The translations under genes and the position numbers were made by a program. Shown in pieces: positions 1 to 9,837 of a DNA stretch of 64,000 nucleotides. Numbering within the stretch: position 1 is the first letter of the stretch; every line of letters begins with the position of its first letter. The notes under the pieces are model-generated. The model was not told the origin of the DNA. It saw only the letters and a program-made list of their open reading frames with translations, and did not search any database. Origin of the DNA: Mytilisepta virgata (Eukaryota; Mollusca; Bivalvia; Mytilida; Mytilidae); NCBI GenBank assembly GCA_028015205.1, contig JAPWFG010000076.1, positions 1 to 64,000 of the forward strand, read 5' to 3'.

Positions 1-161
1 CCCCTGGCAGCCATCTTGAAAATGGCGGCCATTTCGAAAAAAAAGTATTGATTGCACACCTTCACATAGTGATCTAACTTTCTGCCAAGTTTCATTCAAT
101 TCTATCACGGCATCTCCGAGAACTAAGCCGGACAAAAATCATTGGAAAGAAAGAATAATAA

Positions 162-642
162 CTAGAATTGCAATTGCGAGCAATAGCAGATGTCGCCCCT
201 GGCAGCCATCTTGAAAATGGCGGCCATTTCGAAAAAAAGTATTGATTGCACACCTTCGCATAGTGATCTTACTTTCTGCCAAGTTTCATTCAATTCTATC
301 CATGTAAAGTTTTTCGCCATTTTAACATCATTTTTCAAAATGGCCGCCAAACGTCTCCAACCGATCGCGATTTTTTTTCATCAGTTTGTTCTTCTAATTG
401 TACTTTACAAACCTATGAAGTTTAATGAAATTCTATCATACAGTTTTTGAGATATAAACGTTTTAAATTTTCGGAGGGTACCGATCTTTGAATGGCGGCC
501 ATCTTGAAAATGGAGGCCATTTCGAAAAGAAAAGTATTGATTGCACACCTTCACATAGTGATCTTACTTTCTGCCAAGTTTCATTCAATTCTATCCAGGC
601 ATCTCCGAGAACTAAGCCGGACAAAAATCATTGGAAAGAAAG
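162..642 (+). mobile_element. GTC family element, subtype A (interrupted body)
   Basis: The start reads CTAGAATTGC, then a small hairpin (ATTGC...GCAAT), then ATGTCGCCCC at 190-199. The body carries the paired motif GGCGGCCATCTTG / AATGGCGGCC and the phrase ending ACTAAGCCGGACAAAAAT. It breaks at AATAATAA near 642, where subtype B begins. Its 3' hairpin is probably one of the modules at 3961-4112, whose right arm GGGGCGACAT is the exact reverse complement of the opener. A second copy lies at 3458-3992. Confidence 0.7.
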
Positions 643-1612
643 AATAATAATAATTAAAATTTACGTTTCGCGAAACGTGAGATGTCCCCTCCCGTGCCCA
701 TTTTATGCCTGTTCTCTTCAACAAGTTGAAGAGTTGCCATCACCGATATACACTGTATACCAAGTTTCGTTAAAATCAGACTTTATATTTTTTGCCATTT
801 TCAGCAGCCATCTTAAAAATGGAGGCCATTACGGAAATTCCGAAAATGCGCCGTGAGTCGCCATCACCCATATACCCTGTATACCAAGTTTCGTTGAAAT
901 CAGACAATGTTTACATTTTTCACCATTTGGCGGCCATCTTGAAAATGGCGGCCATTACAAAAATTCCGACAATGCGCCGTCAGTCGCCATCACCCTTATA
1001 CCCTGTATACCAAGTTTCATTGAAATCGGACAATGTTTACATTTTTCACCATTTTCGGGGGCCATCTTGAAAATGGCGGCCATTACAAAAATTCCGACAA
1101 TGCGCCGTCAGTCCCCATCACCTATATACCCTGTATACCAAGATTCGTTGAAATCGGACAATGTTTACATTTTTCGCCATTTTCGGCCGCCATCTTGAAA
1201 ATGGCGGCCATTACAAAACTTCCGACAATGCGCCGTCAGTTGCCATCACCCTTATACCCTGTATACCAAGTTTCATTGAAATTGGACAATGTTTACATTT
1301 TTCGCGATTTTCGGCGGCCATCTTGAAAATGGCGGCCATTACAGAAATTCCGACAATGCGCCATCAGTCGCCATCACCGTTATACCCTGTATACCAAGTT
1401 TCGTTGAAATTGGACAATGTTTACATTTTTCGCCATTTTTGGCGGCCATCTTGGAAATGGCGGCCATTTTGAAATTATAAACCGCAAAAAACACTGTAGG
1501 ACCTTGGGACCTATCACCCCTCCAAGTTTCATATTGATCGGTCCATCCATTTCCGAGGAGATAGCCGGACAAGTTCGTGCATCAGGTTGACGGAAGAAAA
1601 AGAAAAAAGTAT
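643..1612 (+). repeat. 970-bp direct duplication, copy 1 (GTC subtype B)
   Basis: This copy opens with the perfect 16-bp palindrome ACGTTTCGCGAAACGT at 663-678 and ATGTCCCC at 682-689. About six core units follow at a period of 126-128 bp. It ends with a purine-rich tract and ATAATAATAA. It matches 1613-2582 at a constant offset of 970 bp. The only substitutions I noticed are at 651/1621, 735/1705 and 1433/2403. Confidence 0.9.
807..1460 (+). repeat. 128-bp tandem core array with paired YY1-like motifs
   Basis: The motif GCCATCTTG recurs at 807, 933, 1061, 1189, 1317 and 1445. Each unit contains GGCGGCCATCTTG facing AATGGCGGCC, then CCTGTATACCAAG and GGACAATGTTTACATTTTTC. The same array recurs at about 1777-2430 in the second 970-bp copy. 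The overlapping short frames encode repeat-derived peptides only. Confidence 0.9.
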
Positions 1613-2582
1613 AATAATAAGAATTAAAATTTACGTTTCGCGAAACGTGAGATGTCCCCTCCCGTGCCCATTTTATGCCTGTTCTCTTCAACAAGTTGAA
1701 GAGTCGCCATCACCGATATACACTGTATACCAAGTTTCGTTAAAATCAGACTTTATATTTTTTGCCATTTTCAGCAGCCATCTTAAAAATGGAGGCCATT
1801 ACGGAAATTCCGAAAATGCGCCGTGAGTCGCCATCACCCATATACCCTGTATACCAAGTTTCGTTGAAATCAGACAATGTTTACATTTTTCACCATTTGG
1901 CGGCCATCTTGAAAATGGCGGCCATTACAAAAATTCCGACAATGCGCCGTCAGTCGCCATCACCCTTATACCCTGTATACCAAGTTTCATTGAAATCGGA
2001 CAATGTTTACATTTTTCACCATTTTCGGGGGCCATCTTGAAAATGGCGGCCATTACAAAAATTCCGACAATGCGCCGTCAGTCCCCATCACCTATATACC
2101 CTGTATACCAAGATTCGTTGAAATCGGACAATGTTTACATTTTTCGCCATTTTCGGCCGCCATCTTGAAAATGGCGGCCATTACAAAACTTCCGACAATG
2201 CGCCGTCAGTTGCCATCACCCTTATACCCTGTATACCAAGTTTCATTGAAATTGGACAATGTTTACATTTTTCGCGATTTTCGGCGGCCATCTTGAAAAT
2301 GGCGGCCATTACAGAAATTCCGACAATGCGCCATCAGTCGCCATCACCGTTATACCCTGTATACCAAGTTTCGTTGAAATTGGACAATGTTTACATTTTT
2401 CGTCATTTTTGGCGGCCATCTTGGAAATGGCGGCCATTTTGAAATTATAAACCGCAAAAAACACTGTAGGACCTTGGGACCTATCACCCCTCCAAGTTTC
2501 ATATTGATCGGTCCATCCATTTCCGAGGAGATAGCCGGACAAGTTCGTGCATCAGGTTGACGGAAGAAAAAGAAAAAAGTAT
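1613..2582 (+). repeat. 970-bp direct duplication, copy 2 (GTC subtype B)
   Basis: This is the second, nearly identical copy of 643-1612 in the same orientation and directly abutting. Its palindrome lies at 1633-1648 and its ATGTCCCC motif at 1652-1659. At 2583 the sequence passes into subtype C. The near identity points to a very recent tandem duplication, a self-insertion, or an assembly duplication. Confidence 0.9.
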
Positions 2583-2596
2583 AATAATAAGAAAAA

Positions 2597-3278
2597 CTAG
2601 GTATGATTGTGATCGCCAGCGAGTCACAAGATGTCTCCCAAACAAACCCCCATTGCCACTATCTAGAGCTTATCAGAAACCCCCTAAATTCAAATTATTG
2701 CAATGTCCTATATAATGACCTTTTCCTGTTTCCACGGAAACAGCGGCCATTTTGATTTTTTTTTAAGCCCTTTGCAATCGCCATAATTTAAAACCCCTAA
2801 ATATCAATTTTCATTGAAATCGAAGCACTTCGAAAGAATTTCGAATTTTGGGCCCGAAAAATCACATTTTCGTAAATAACGCGAAAACCGTAAATATCGC
2901 TTCAAATTTTTTTTTCGTATAATTAAAGAGCACCTTTTGCTCTATTCACCTACAAAATTTCAGAATCCTACCCACCTAGGTTACTGACATAAAGCAATGT
3001 CTCCTATATAATGACCTTTTTCTGTTTCCATGGAAACGGCGGCCATTTTGAAAATTTTAAAAGTCGTTTGCAAAACTTCAGGTCACCCTTAACATATTCC
3101 CAAAGTTTCATATTGATTGGACATTGCATCTTTGAGAAACGTCGCGGACAACATTGAACGGAAGAAGAAGAAGAAGAAGAAGAAGAAGAAGAAGAAGAAG
3201 AAGAAGAAGAAGAAGAAGAATAATAATAAGAAACCGGACAAAAACAATATGTCTCCCAAAACTTTGTTTGGGAGACAT
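2597..3278 (+). mobile_element. GTC family element, subtype C (complete)
   Basis: It starts with CTAGG at 2597. A hairpin with arms GTGATCGC / GCGAGTCAC follows at 2609-2627, then ATGTCTCCCAAAC from 2631. It ends with a hairpin at 3249-3278 whose right arm GTTTGGGAGACAT is the exact reverse complement of the opener. The interior has two diverged cores and an AAG microsatellite at 3161-3220. It is the innermost, uninterrupted element of the stack. Confidence 0.7.
3161..3220 (+). repeat. (AAG)n microsatellite
   Basis: This is an uninterrupted trinucleotide run of about 60 bp just before ATAATAATAAG. Poly-lysine, poly-arginine and poly-serine frames across it are artefacts of the repeat. It sits in the position taken by GACGG-rich tracts in the other families. 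Confidence 0.95.
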
Positions 3279-3457
3279 AATAAGAAACGGAGTAAAAACA
3301 ATATGTCCCCGACGACACTTCGTGGTCGGGGACATAAAAATAAGAAACGGAGTAAAAACAATATGTCCCCGACGACACTTCGTGGTCGGGGACATAATAA
3401 GAAACGGAGTAAAAACAATATGTCCCCGACGACACTTCGTGGTCGGGGACATAATAA
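3279..3457 (+). repeat. Three tandem 3'-hairpin modules (subtype B closers)
   Basis: There are three modules of about 60 bp. Each has GAAACGGAGTAAAAACA, a hairpin with ATGTCCCCGAC / GTCGGGGACAT arms and an inner CAC(TTC)GTG, then an A/T spacer. The hairpins lie at 3303-3335, 3363-3395 and 3420-3452. They correspond to the openers at 682 and 1652. Only two such openers are visible for three closers. Confidence 0.85.
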
Positions 3458-3992
3458 CTAGAATTGCAATTGCGAGCAATAGCAGATGTCGCCCCTGGCA
3501 GCCATCTAGAAAATGGCGGCCATTTCGAAAAAAAAGTATTGATTGCACACCTTCACATAGTGATCTTACTTTCTGCCAAGTTTCATTCAATTCTATCCAT
3601 GTTAAGTTTTTCGCCATTTTAACATCATTTTTCAAAATGGCCGCCAAACGTCTCCAACCGATCGCCATTTTTTTTCATCAGTTTGTTCTTCTAATTGTAC
3701 TTTACAAACCTACGAAGTTTAATGAAATTCTATGGTACAGTTTTTGAGATATAAACGTGTTAAATTACCGATCGATGAATGGCGGCCATCTTGAAAATGG
3801 CGGCCATTTTGAAAAAAAAAGTTTTGATTGCACACCTTCACATAGTGATCTAACTTTCTGCCAAGTTTCATTCAATTCTATCAAGGCATCTCCGAGAACT
3901 AAGCCGGACAAAAATCATTGGAAAGAAAGAATAATAACAAAGAAACGGAAGAATAACAATATGTCGTCCCGTGACTACGTTCGGGGCGACAT
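3458..3992 (+). mobile_element. GTC family element, subtype A (complete copy)
   Basis: It starts CTAGAATTGC at 3458, with ATGTCGCCCC at 3485-3494. The body closely matches 162-642. It ends with the hairpin at 3961-3992, whose right arm GGGGCGACAT is the reverse complement of the opener. It is the un-nested reference for the interrupted copy at 162. Confidence 0.75.
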
Positions 3993-4170
3993 AATAACAA
4001 AGAAACGGAAGAATAACAATATGTCGTCCCGTGACTACGTTCGGGGCGACATAATAACAAAGAAACGGAAGAATAACAATATGTCGTCCCGTGACTACGT
4101 TCGGGGCGACATAATAATAAGAACTGAGCAAAAACAACATGCCTCCAAACTTCGTTTGGGAGACATAATA
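3993..4170 (+). repeat. Additional 3'-hairpin modules
   Basis: Two exact 60-bp repeats of the preceding module carry hairpins at 4021-4052 and 4081-4112. A different module follows at 4139-4166, whose right arm CGTTTGGGAGACAT belongs to subtype C. They contain terminal structure only, with no element bodies. Confidence 0.85.
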
Positions 4171-4335
4171 AATAGTAACTTCTAAAAATAAATTGACAGC
4201 TATAAATCACCCCAAGACAATCTACATTTCTTTATACATAATTTACAAGCAGTGTAAGGGAGGTAATCGAATCATACACAACATTTTAGTTTAAATGTGT
4301 TTGGATCACCTCCCTTACACCATGATAATAACCAA
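4171..4335. other. Unassigned spacer with a stem-forming inverted repeat
   Basis: GTAAGGGAGGT at 4254-4264 and ACCTCCCTTAC at 4308-4318 form perfect 11-bp arms around a 43-nt loop. Much of the segment recurs, diverged, at 42950-43065 inside another element, so it is a dispersed repeat. I see no gene. Confidence 0.6.
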
Positions 4336-6467
4336 TAAAATGCTCCGCTGGGCGCAGCTAGATACGACCGCAGATGTCGAACCCTGAATAGTTGGGGCAA
4401 TTATGAACACAACATTCAAGCTTGATACAATACTGAATTTGGATTGTGAATAAATATTTGACACAGCATAGGTTTCTGACACAGAATGAATGTTGTCTAA
4501 GAACTTAAAAATTTTTAATTTACCTATTCAAACCATATCAGTATTATTTGTTTTTATATATAAATCAGAAATAACCAATTTAAAATTTAAAATTGGGCAC
4601 ACATATCAATTTCTTGCTATTGCGCAATACTGTGCAACTGAAGATTTCTTGCTATTGTGCAATACTGTGCAATTGAAAATTTCTTGAAATATTTGACACA
4701 TAATAGGTTTCTGACACAGAATAACTGAAATCAAAGAGCTTAGAATTGGTCATATGATTTCAATTTATATTCAATTTTTTGCTTCTTGTGCAATAAAATA
4801 TCCTGTGGAGAATTGCCCCCCCCCCCCCAAAAAATAATAATTTACCCCTTTTTTTAGCTTTTGTGCACTACACTATGAAGTTGCACATTGACCCCCCTCC
4901 CCTCCTAAAAAAAAAACAAAAAACAATAAAATTTATTGTAACCCCTCCCTTTTTTTGCTAAAAAAAATTTGAAATTTTCTTTTTAATTTATGAAATATGA
5001 AATGAGAAAAAAATTACCCCCTCCCCAATTTCTCATTCCCCCCCCCCCTAAATTTTGTTTTCAACCCCCCCCCCCCCCCCCATTTCTTTATTCTTTGCAA
5101 CCATAACAGCCCATTTAAATACACCATAACATATTAAAATAGAAAATAACATCATAGTCATGGATGGCAAATTTTAAATATACATAATTTAAAAGCAGTT
5201 TAGATGAGATAAATAAAAAAGCTTCATCAACACATTTTATATTGGTAAATTTCCAATGAAGTTCATTAAACTAGAGTTATTGGCAAATTTCCAATGGAAT
5301 TTGTTAATAATAAAGTTTTGATAACAGGGCACACATATCAATTTCTTGCTATTGCGCAATACTGTGCAATTGAAAATTTCTTCAAATATTTGACACATAA
5401 TAGGTTTCTGACACAGAATAACTGAAATAAAGAACTTAGAATTGGTCATATGATTTGAATTTATATTCAATTTTTTGCTTCTTGTGCAATACAATATGCT
5501 GTGGAGAATTGCTCCCCCCCCCCCCCACCAAAAAAACAATTTACCCCTTTTTTAGCTTTAATTTTGGTCCCCGATTTGGACCAACTTGAAAACTGGGCCC
5601 ATAATAAAAAAACTAAGTACATGTTTAGATTCAGCATATCAAAGAACCCCAAGAATTCAATTTTTGTTAAAATCAAACTAAGTTTAATTTTGGACCCTTT
5701 GGACCTTAATGTAGACCAATTTGAAAACGGGACCAAAAATTAAGAATCTAAATGCACGGTTAGATTCGGCATATCAAAGAACCCCAAAAGTTCAATTTTC
5801 GATGAAATCAAACAAAGTTTAATTTTGGACCCCGATTTGGACCAACTTGAAAACTGGGCCCATAATAAAAAAAACTAAGTACATGTTTAGATTCAGCATA
5901 TCAAAGAACCCAAAGAATTCAATTTTTGTTAAAATCAAACTAAGTTTAATTTTGGACCCTTTGGACCTTAATGTAGACCAATTTGAAAACGGGACCAAAA
6001 ATTAAGAATCTAAATGCATGGTTAGATTCGGCATATCAAAGAAGCCCAATAGTTCAATTTTCGATGAAATCAAACAAAGTTTAATTTTGGACCCTTTTGG
6101 CCCCTAATTCCTAAACTGTTGGGACCAAAACTGCCAAAATCAATCCCAACCTTCCTTTTGTGGTCATAAACCTTGTGTTTAAATTTCATAGATTTCTATT
6201 CACTTATACTAAAGTTATTGTGCAAAAACCAAGAAAAATGCTTATTTGGGCCCTTTTTTAGCCCCTAATTCCTAAACTGTTGGGACCAAAACTCCCAAAA
6301 TCAATCCCAACCTTCCTTTTGTGGTCATAAACCTTGTGTTTAAATTTCATAGATTTCTATTAACTTATACTTAAGTTATAGTACGAAAACCAAATGTCTT
6401 CGGACGACGAGGACGACGCCGCCAACGTCATACCAATATACGACCGCAAAAATTTTGCGGTCGTATA
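4336..6467 (+). mobile_element. E family element, copy 1
   Basis: It begins TAAAATGCTCCGC with a 5' imperfect hairpin (GCTCCGC / GCGCAGC), followed by the subterminal motif ATACGACCGCA. The interior has C-runs and A-runs (4800-5090, 5510-5540). Alternating cores of about 130 bp follow ('GGACC...AACTTGAAAACTGGGCC' and 'ACCAATTTGAAAACGGGACC'), then cores of about 160 bp ('CTAAACTGTTGGGACCAAAA'). Next comes a GACGAC-rich tract, and a perfect inverted repeat at 6437-6467 with 15-bp arms TATACGACCGCAAAA. The hairpin's right arm complements the 5' motif. There is no coding capacity. Confidence 0.85.
6437..6467. repeat. E family 3' terminal hairpin
   Basis: A 31-nt sequence with perfect 15-bp complementary arms ends copy 1. 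Identical hairpins end the other copies at 16637-16667, 35755-35785, 43483-43513, 53088-53118 and 59574-59604. All are followed by A/T-rich sequence and mark the element boundary. Confidence 0.95.
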
Positions 6468-6860
6468 AAAACTGCAAAATTTACTAAAATATACCAATTC
6501 AGGGACAGCAAACCGACAACTTGTTGTCTGATTCGTCTGAAATTTTCAGGGCAGATAGATCTTAACCTGATGAACATTTTTACCCCGTCAAATTTACTCT
6601 AAATACTTTAATTTCAGAGATACAAGCCAAAAACTGCATTTAACCCCTATGTTCTATTTTTAGCCATGGCGGCCATGTTGATTGGCAGACGCGGTGGTCG
6701 GACACAATTTTTAAACTAGATATCCCAATGATGATTGTGGCCAAGTTTGGTTACATTTGGCCAAGTAGTTTCAGAGGAGAAGATTTTTGTAAAAGTTAAC
6801 AGACGACGACGGATGCCAAGTGATGAGAAAAGCTCACTTGACCTTTCAGGTCCAAGACAA
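6468..6860 (+). mobile_element. G family 3' portion with decayed terminus
   Basis: It contains the family phrases GTTCTATTTTTAGCCATGG, GGCGGCCATGTT, TTTCAGAGGAGAAGATTTTT and a GACGACGACGG tract. It then has AGTGATGAGAAAAGCTCACT. The 3' hairpin is mutated after TTGACCTTTCAGGTC. No 5' end is visible left of the E copy, so this is probably a 5'-truncated element. Confidence 0.65.
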
Positions 6861-6939
6861 GCCTCTTGTAATTATTTTGAACATTCATGTTTTAAGGGTG
6901 AGTTATTGGGCGAATTTTTAAAAGCTTTCGAGACGTGAC

Positions 6940-7035
6940 GGCCATACTTCCATGTCATCCATAGGATGTGTCGGCCATACTGCCACATCGTTAATACCCT
7001 GTAAAGACGTATTGGCCATACTTTAAATATTTATT
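6940..7035. repeat. GGCCATAC motif cluster (left; inverted partner at 9838-9905)
   Basis: GGCCATACT occurs three times, embedded in CCATAGGATGTGTC and AAAGACGTATT. The reverse complement of 9838-9905 has CCATAGGATGTATCTGCCATAC and AAAGACGTATCGG in the same order. The two clusters therefore face each other across the transposase-like exons. They may be degraded inverted ends, but this is unproven. Confidence 0.45.
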
Positions 7036-7202
7036 CCATTGTGGTAATAACATAAAATATAATAATACAACAAGTATCATTTTATAGTTGTAATATGAAT
7101 ATGATTTTGTAGTATTTATTATGTACAAGTTTGCCGGTTTGAAAGATTCAGTGTAGAATATAAGAAATAAAGATAATATTTTTTGTTTTGTATTTTATTT
7201 AT

Positions 7203-7440
7203 TCATTCAGTCATACAGATAAACAAATATACAACAATCAACATACAACATATAGACATCATACAGCAAACACCATACACCATACATACAACATACAAAA
7301 AACAAATATATTTTAATTATTCGTTCAGGCATGCAGATAATCAAGAACACTAGAAAAATACAAACATACAAACATACATACACAAATACGAACATAAAAA
7401 CATACATACACCAAAGATATTCACACATTTATACATATAC
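7203..7440. repeat. ACAT/CATA-rich low-complexity tract
   Basis: This is an imperfect tract of ACATAC and CAAACATAC words. Frames across it are low complexity. On the minus strand it lies 3' of the exon at 7560-7861, and AATAAA occurs on that strand near 7196-7203, so part of it could be 3' UTR. Confidence 0.6.
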
Positions 7441-7559
7441 ACACTCACCCATATAACCTATATTATAAAGCACTAGAAATACTAAAATAAAGTTACTATT
7501 GAAAGCAAGCACTAAACAATCAAACAATCAAACATAAAGTTACTAAACACTTAGTCGGA

Positions 7560-7861
7560 CTAATCAGAATCTTCTGAGTCTGATTCTGGAAGGGTCTCTG
7601 GTTGTGGAACTGGTGGTGCATATAAATGTCCAACTGAACGGAGAAAGTTAGAGATGCTGTTGTCGTCATACTGGTCCCAGAGTGATTCGAGATGGCCTTG
7701 TAGATGCTTGTAAGTATTACGTTGGTAGCGGGTCAGCTGTTGTTCACTTACAAGTTGCTGGGTGATGGAAACAGTCTTGGCTTCCTGTTGGAAGGCTGGC
7801 ACAACCTTGTAAAAGTGGAGATGGCTGTGGGCAGCTTTACCGTTGAAGCATCTATGCCAAC
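7560..7861 (-). pseudogene. MULE-type transposase-derived gene, last exon
   Basis: The exon encodes about 100 residues. It starts after a good acceptor (TTTATTTTAG, AG at 7862-7863) and ends at a stop at 7560-7562. Joined in phase to the exon ending at 8628, the junction reads TNNDVQGWHRCFNGKA. That matches, from family knowledge, the TNNDVEGWHxxLN-type motif near the C-terminus of MULE transposases, which is normally followed by an FY(K/L)LI..L..EA helix; here it is HFYKVVPAFQQEA. The tail is acidic (PESDSEDSD). This exon is intact, but the upstream exon is frameshifted, so the locus is probably a pseudogene or a decayed domesticated gene. Function is inferred from the motif alone. Confidence 0.6.
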
Positions 7862-8627
7862 CTAAAATAAACACAATAATTAGTAAGTTAAATAATATAA
7901 TTTTTTGTATAAAAGTTGTACAAAGATTTATTTCACACTCAAAATTGATGATAAATGTAAACTTACAAAAAAAAACGTGTAGTCTTCCAAGGAAGACATG
8001 CGTCGCCTGCGAATGTCAATTTTTATAAAAGATATTAAAATTTTTTAAAAAGGAAATATATATGCACACCTTTGCATAAAGGTTAATGGACAGAGAAGGT
8101 TTCATCAAATTGCTTTGAGCGGTTATGGAGTATTTGAGAATAGAAGTTTTGACCCCTCCCCTTTTTTTTTCAAAAATGTCAATTTGTACAGAATTTTTTT
8201 TTAAATTTTCTAAAAATGAAATATATATGCACACCTGACCATTAAGGTTAATAGGCAGAGAAAGGTTCATCAAATTCCTTGGAGCGGTTTAGGAGTAATT
8301 GAGGATAGAAGTTTTGACCCCCCCCTTTTTTTTTTTAAATGTCATTTTTTTCACACCAAAAAATAAAATTTTCTAAAAATGAAATATATATGCACACCTG
8401 TGCATTAAGGTTAATGCACAGAGAAAGTTTCATCAAATTCCCCTGAGCGGTTTACGAGTAGTTGAGGATAGAAGAAAAGGTTGACGACGCAAGACAACAG
8501 ATAGTGATCCCTGTGTCGACCATGCTTTCCGCAGGCGACACAAATATCACTCAAAAAAGATGAAGTGCTATTCATTTTAAAAAAAAATTCATTAGCTATT
8601 AAATGAAATACTATGAATTAATAATAC
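7862..8627 (-). other. Intron of the MULE-like gene, holding a mobile element
   Basis: The donor is CAAG|GTATTA (GT at 8626-8627) and the acceptor is TTTTAG (AG at 7862-7863). Both are phase 1, and joining them regenerates GGT (Gly) inside the motif. Most of this 766-bp intron is the insertion at 7976-8541; without it the intron would be about 200 bp. Confidence 0.6.
7976..8541 (+). mobile_element. Hairpin/tandem-core element, GTCGCCTGCG family
   Basis: The 5' end has a hairpin (GTCTTCC / GGAAGAC) followed by GTCGCCTGCG. The 3' end has GACGACGCAAGACAACAG and then CCGCAGGCGACAC, whose CGCAGGCGAC is the exact reverse complement of the 5' motif. Between them are three cores at about 161-166 bp spacing, marked by AAATATATATGCACACCT near 8053, 8219 and 8380. 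GTGTCG / CGACAC form an outer stem at the 3' end. It is non-coding and sits inside an intron. Confidence 0.8.
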
Positions 8628-8874
8628 CTTGAACATCATTGTTCGTCCTCACAGACAACCGATGGACAGACCACTGCTGAACACGTCCAGACTGTTGTTG
8701 AACCAGGTACATTGAAGGTAAGCCATCAGCTGCTGGATCTGAGGCAAGGCTGTTGTAGTGGCTTGAATCAGCTGGGTAAATGCTGGTCTGATACAGCAAT
8801 TTTCCAAATTATTGCAAGCAACATTTCTGGTTACTTTTATGCTGCAAGATCGGTACTTCAAAAAGACTGCTCAA
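8628..8874 (-). pseudogene. MULE-type transposase-derived gene, internal exon with frameshift
   Basis: One frame reads through IRPAFTQLIQATTTALPQIQ and AYLQCTWFNNSLDVF, then would hit a stop. A second frame gives QQWSVHRLSVRTNNDVQ up to the donor at 8627. MULE transposases usually carry an aromatic-TW segment, then W(S)V..., then RTNNDVEGWH in one frame. The frame change near 8675-8690 therefore looks like a small indel. The left part (KYRSCSIKVTRN) fits the preceding helical region. The upstream boundary is uncertain because a stop lies in frame near 8875. The catalytic D-D-E region is not visible. Confidence 0.5.
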
Positions 8875-9007
8875 ACAGCTGGTATTGTTACCAAATGTAT
8901 GTTTGTATCTGCTTGAACTCAGATAGGGTACTGTTATTTTTATAGGGATCTCGTTTTGTATTTTCTTTAAAATTTCTTGACAAAAGCATAATTAATACTC
9001 AAAGAAA

Positions 9008-9590
9008 CTAGAAATACTGTGAGCAAAGCTCACTACTTGATACCCCCGCCTTACATAAGATACATGAAAGGAAATGTCAATATTTTGGATAGGAAAACTC
9101 CAACAGCAGTGAGATGAGTTTCATCAAATTCCGTTCAGTGGTTTAGGAGGAGTTGCGGATGGTATACTGGAACCCCCTATCACAATGAATGTCAAAGTCC
9201 ATGTTTTTCTATGGGAAACCACAAATGTGTGTAAGATCAAAATCTAAAATAGGAGGTGCACTACAGCATCATGTAATAAAGATCCTCTGAAAGTTTCATC
9301 AAATTCCATTCAGTGGTTTAGGAGGAGTTGCGAATGGCATCATGGTACCCCCTATCACATTGAAAGTCAAAGTCCATGTTTTTCTATGGGAAACCCCAAA
9401 GATTGGTCCGATCAAATTCTAAAATAGGAGGTGCACAATGCCATCATGGGATGAAGATTCTCTGAAAGTTTCATCAAATTCCATTCAGTAGTTTAGGAGG
9501 AGTTGAAAATACAAAGGTCGGACAGACGGCACGACGAACGGACGGACGAACAGACACAACGAATACTTTTCAAAAGAGGGGGTATAATGA
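9008..9590 (+). mobile_element. Hairpin/tandem-core element, CTAGAAATACTG family, copy 1
   Basis: It starts CTAGAAATACTGTGAGC with a perfect hairpin (GTGAGC AAA GCTCAC), then GATACCCCC. Cores carry TTTCATCAAATTCC, GTGGTTTAGGAGGAGTTG and AAAATAGGAGGTGCAC. An ACGGACGAAC-type tract follows, and it ends with GGGGGTATAATGATAATAA, where GGGGGTAT is the reverse complement of the 5' ATACCCCC. It lies between the candidate exons at 8874 and 10003. Confidence 0.8.
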
Positions 9591-9837
9591 TAATAAGCAA
9601 TTAACAATCGTCTTAAATTTTAAAATTAATCATTATCTGATTACTTAGTTTTATTTTTCAAAACTAAACTTATTGTTTTAACTATGACAGAAATTAATCT
9701 CCCATTTTTTGATATTCATTTTTTATTTTATCAGTTTGTTTTATTTACACAAGATATTAATATTTAAATATTTTAATATATAAAGAACATTTAAATATGA
9801 TATACTTCTGGAAAAAAAACCCATGGACGACGCAACT

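Larger units (their letters stand above)
1..4170 (+). mobile_element. Nested cluster of GTC-hairpin elements
   Basis: The cluster is made of elements that each begin with a short hairpin plus a subterminal ATGTC(N) motif, called an opener here. Each ends with a module of about 60 bp holding a hairpin of form ATGTC...GACAT, called a closer. Openers lie near 162, 651, 1621, 2597 and 3458. Closers lie at 3249, 3303, 3363, 3420, 3961, 4021, 4081 and 4139. The window begins exactly after an opener's ATGTCG, so a further element starts just off the left edge. Short reading frames here are by-products of the repeats: they differ between copies and read in all frames. Nothing suggests a host gene. 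Confidence 0.8.

Noticed and set aside
792..2450. Overlapping frames of about 60-100 codons across the 128-bp repeats
   Set aside because: Each is a repeat read in successive frames on both strands, without start context, domain or conservation.
3089..3435. Poly-Ser, poly-Lys, poly-Arg and poly-Phe frames
   Set aside because: They are produced by the (AAG)n tract and the hairpin modules.
3279..4112. CRISPR-like regularly spaced 60-bp hairpin repeats
   Set aside because: The hairpins are 3' termini of a eukaryotic repeat family. There are no variable spacers (units are identical throughout) and no cas genes.
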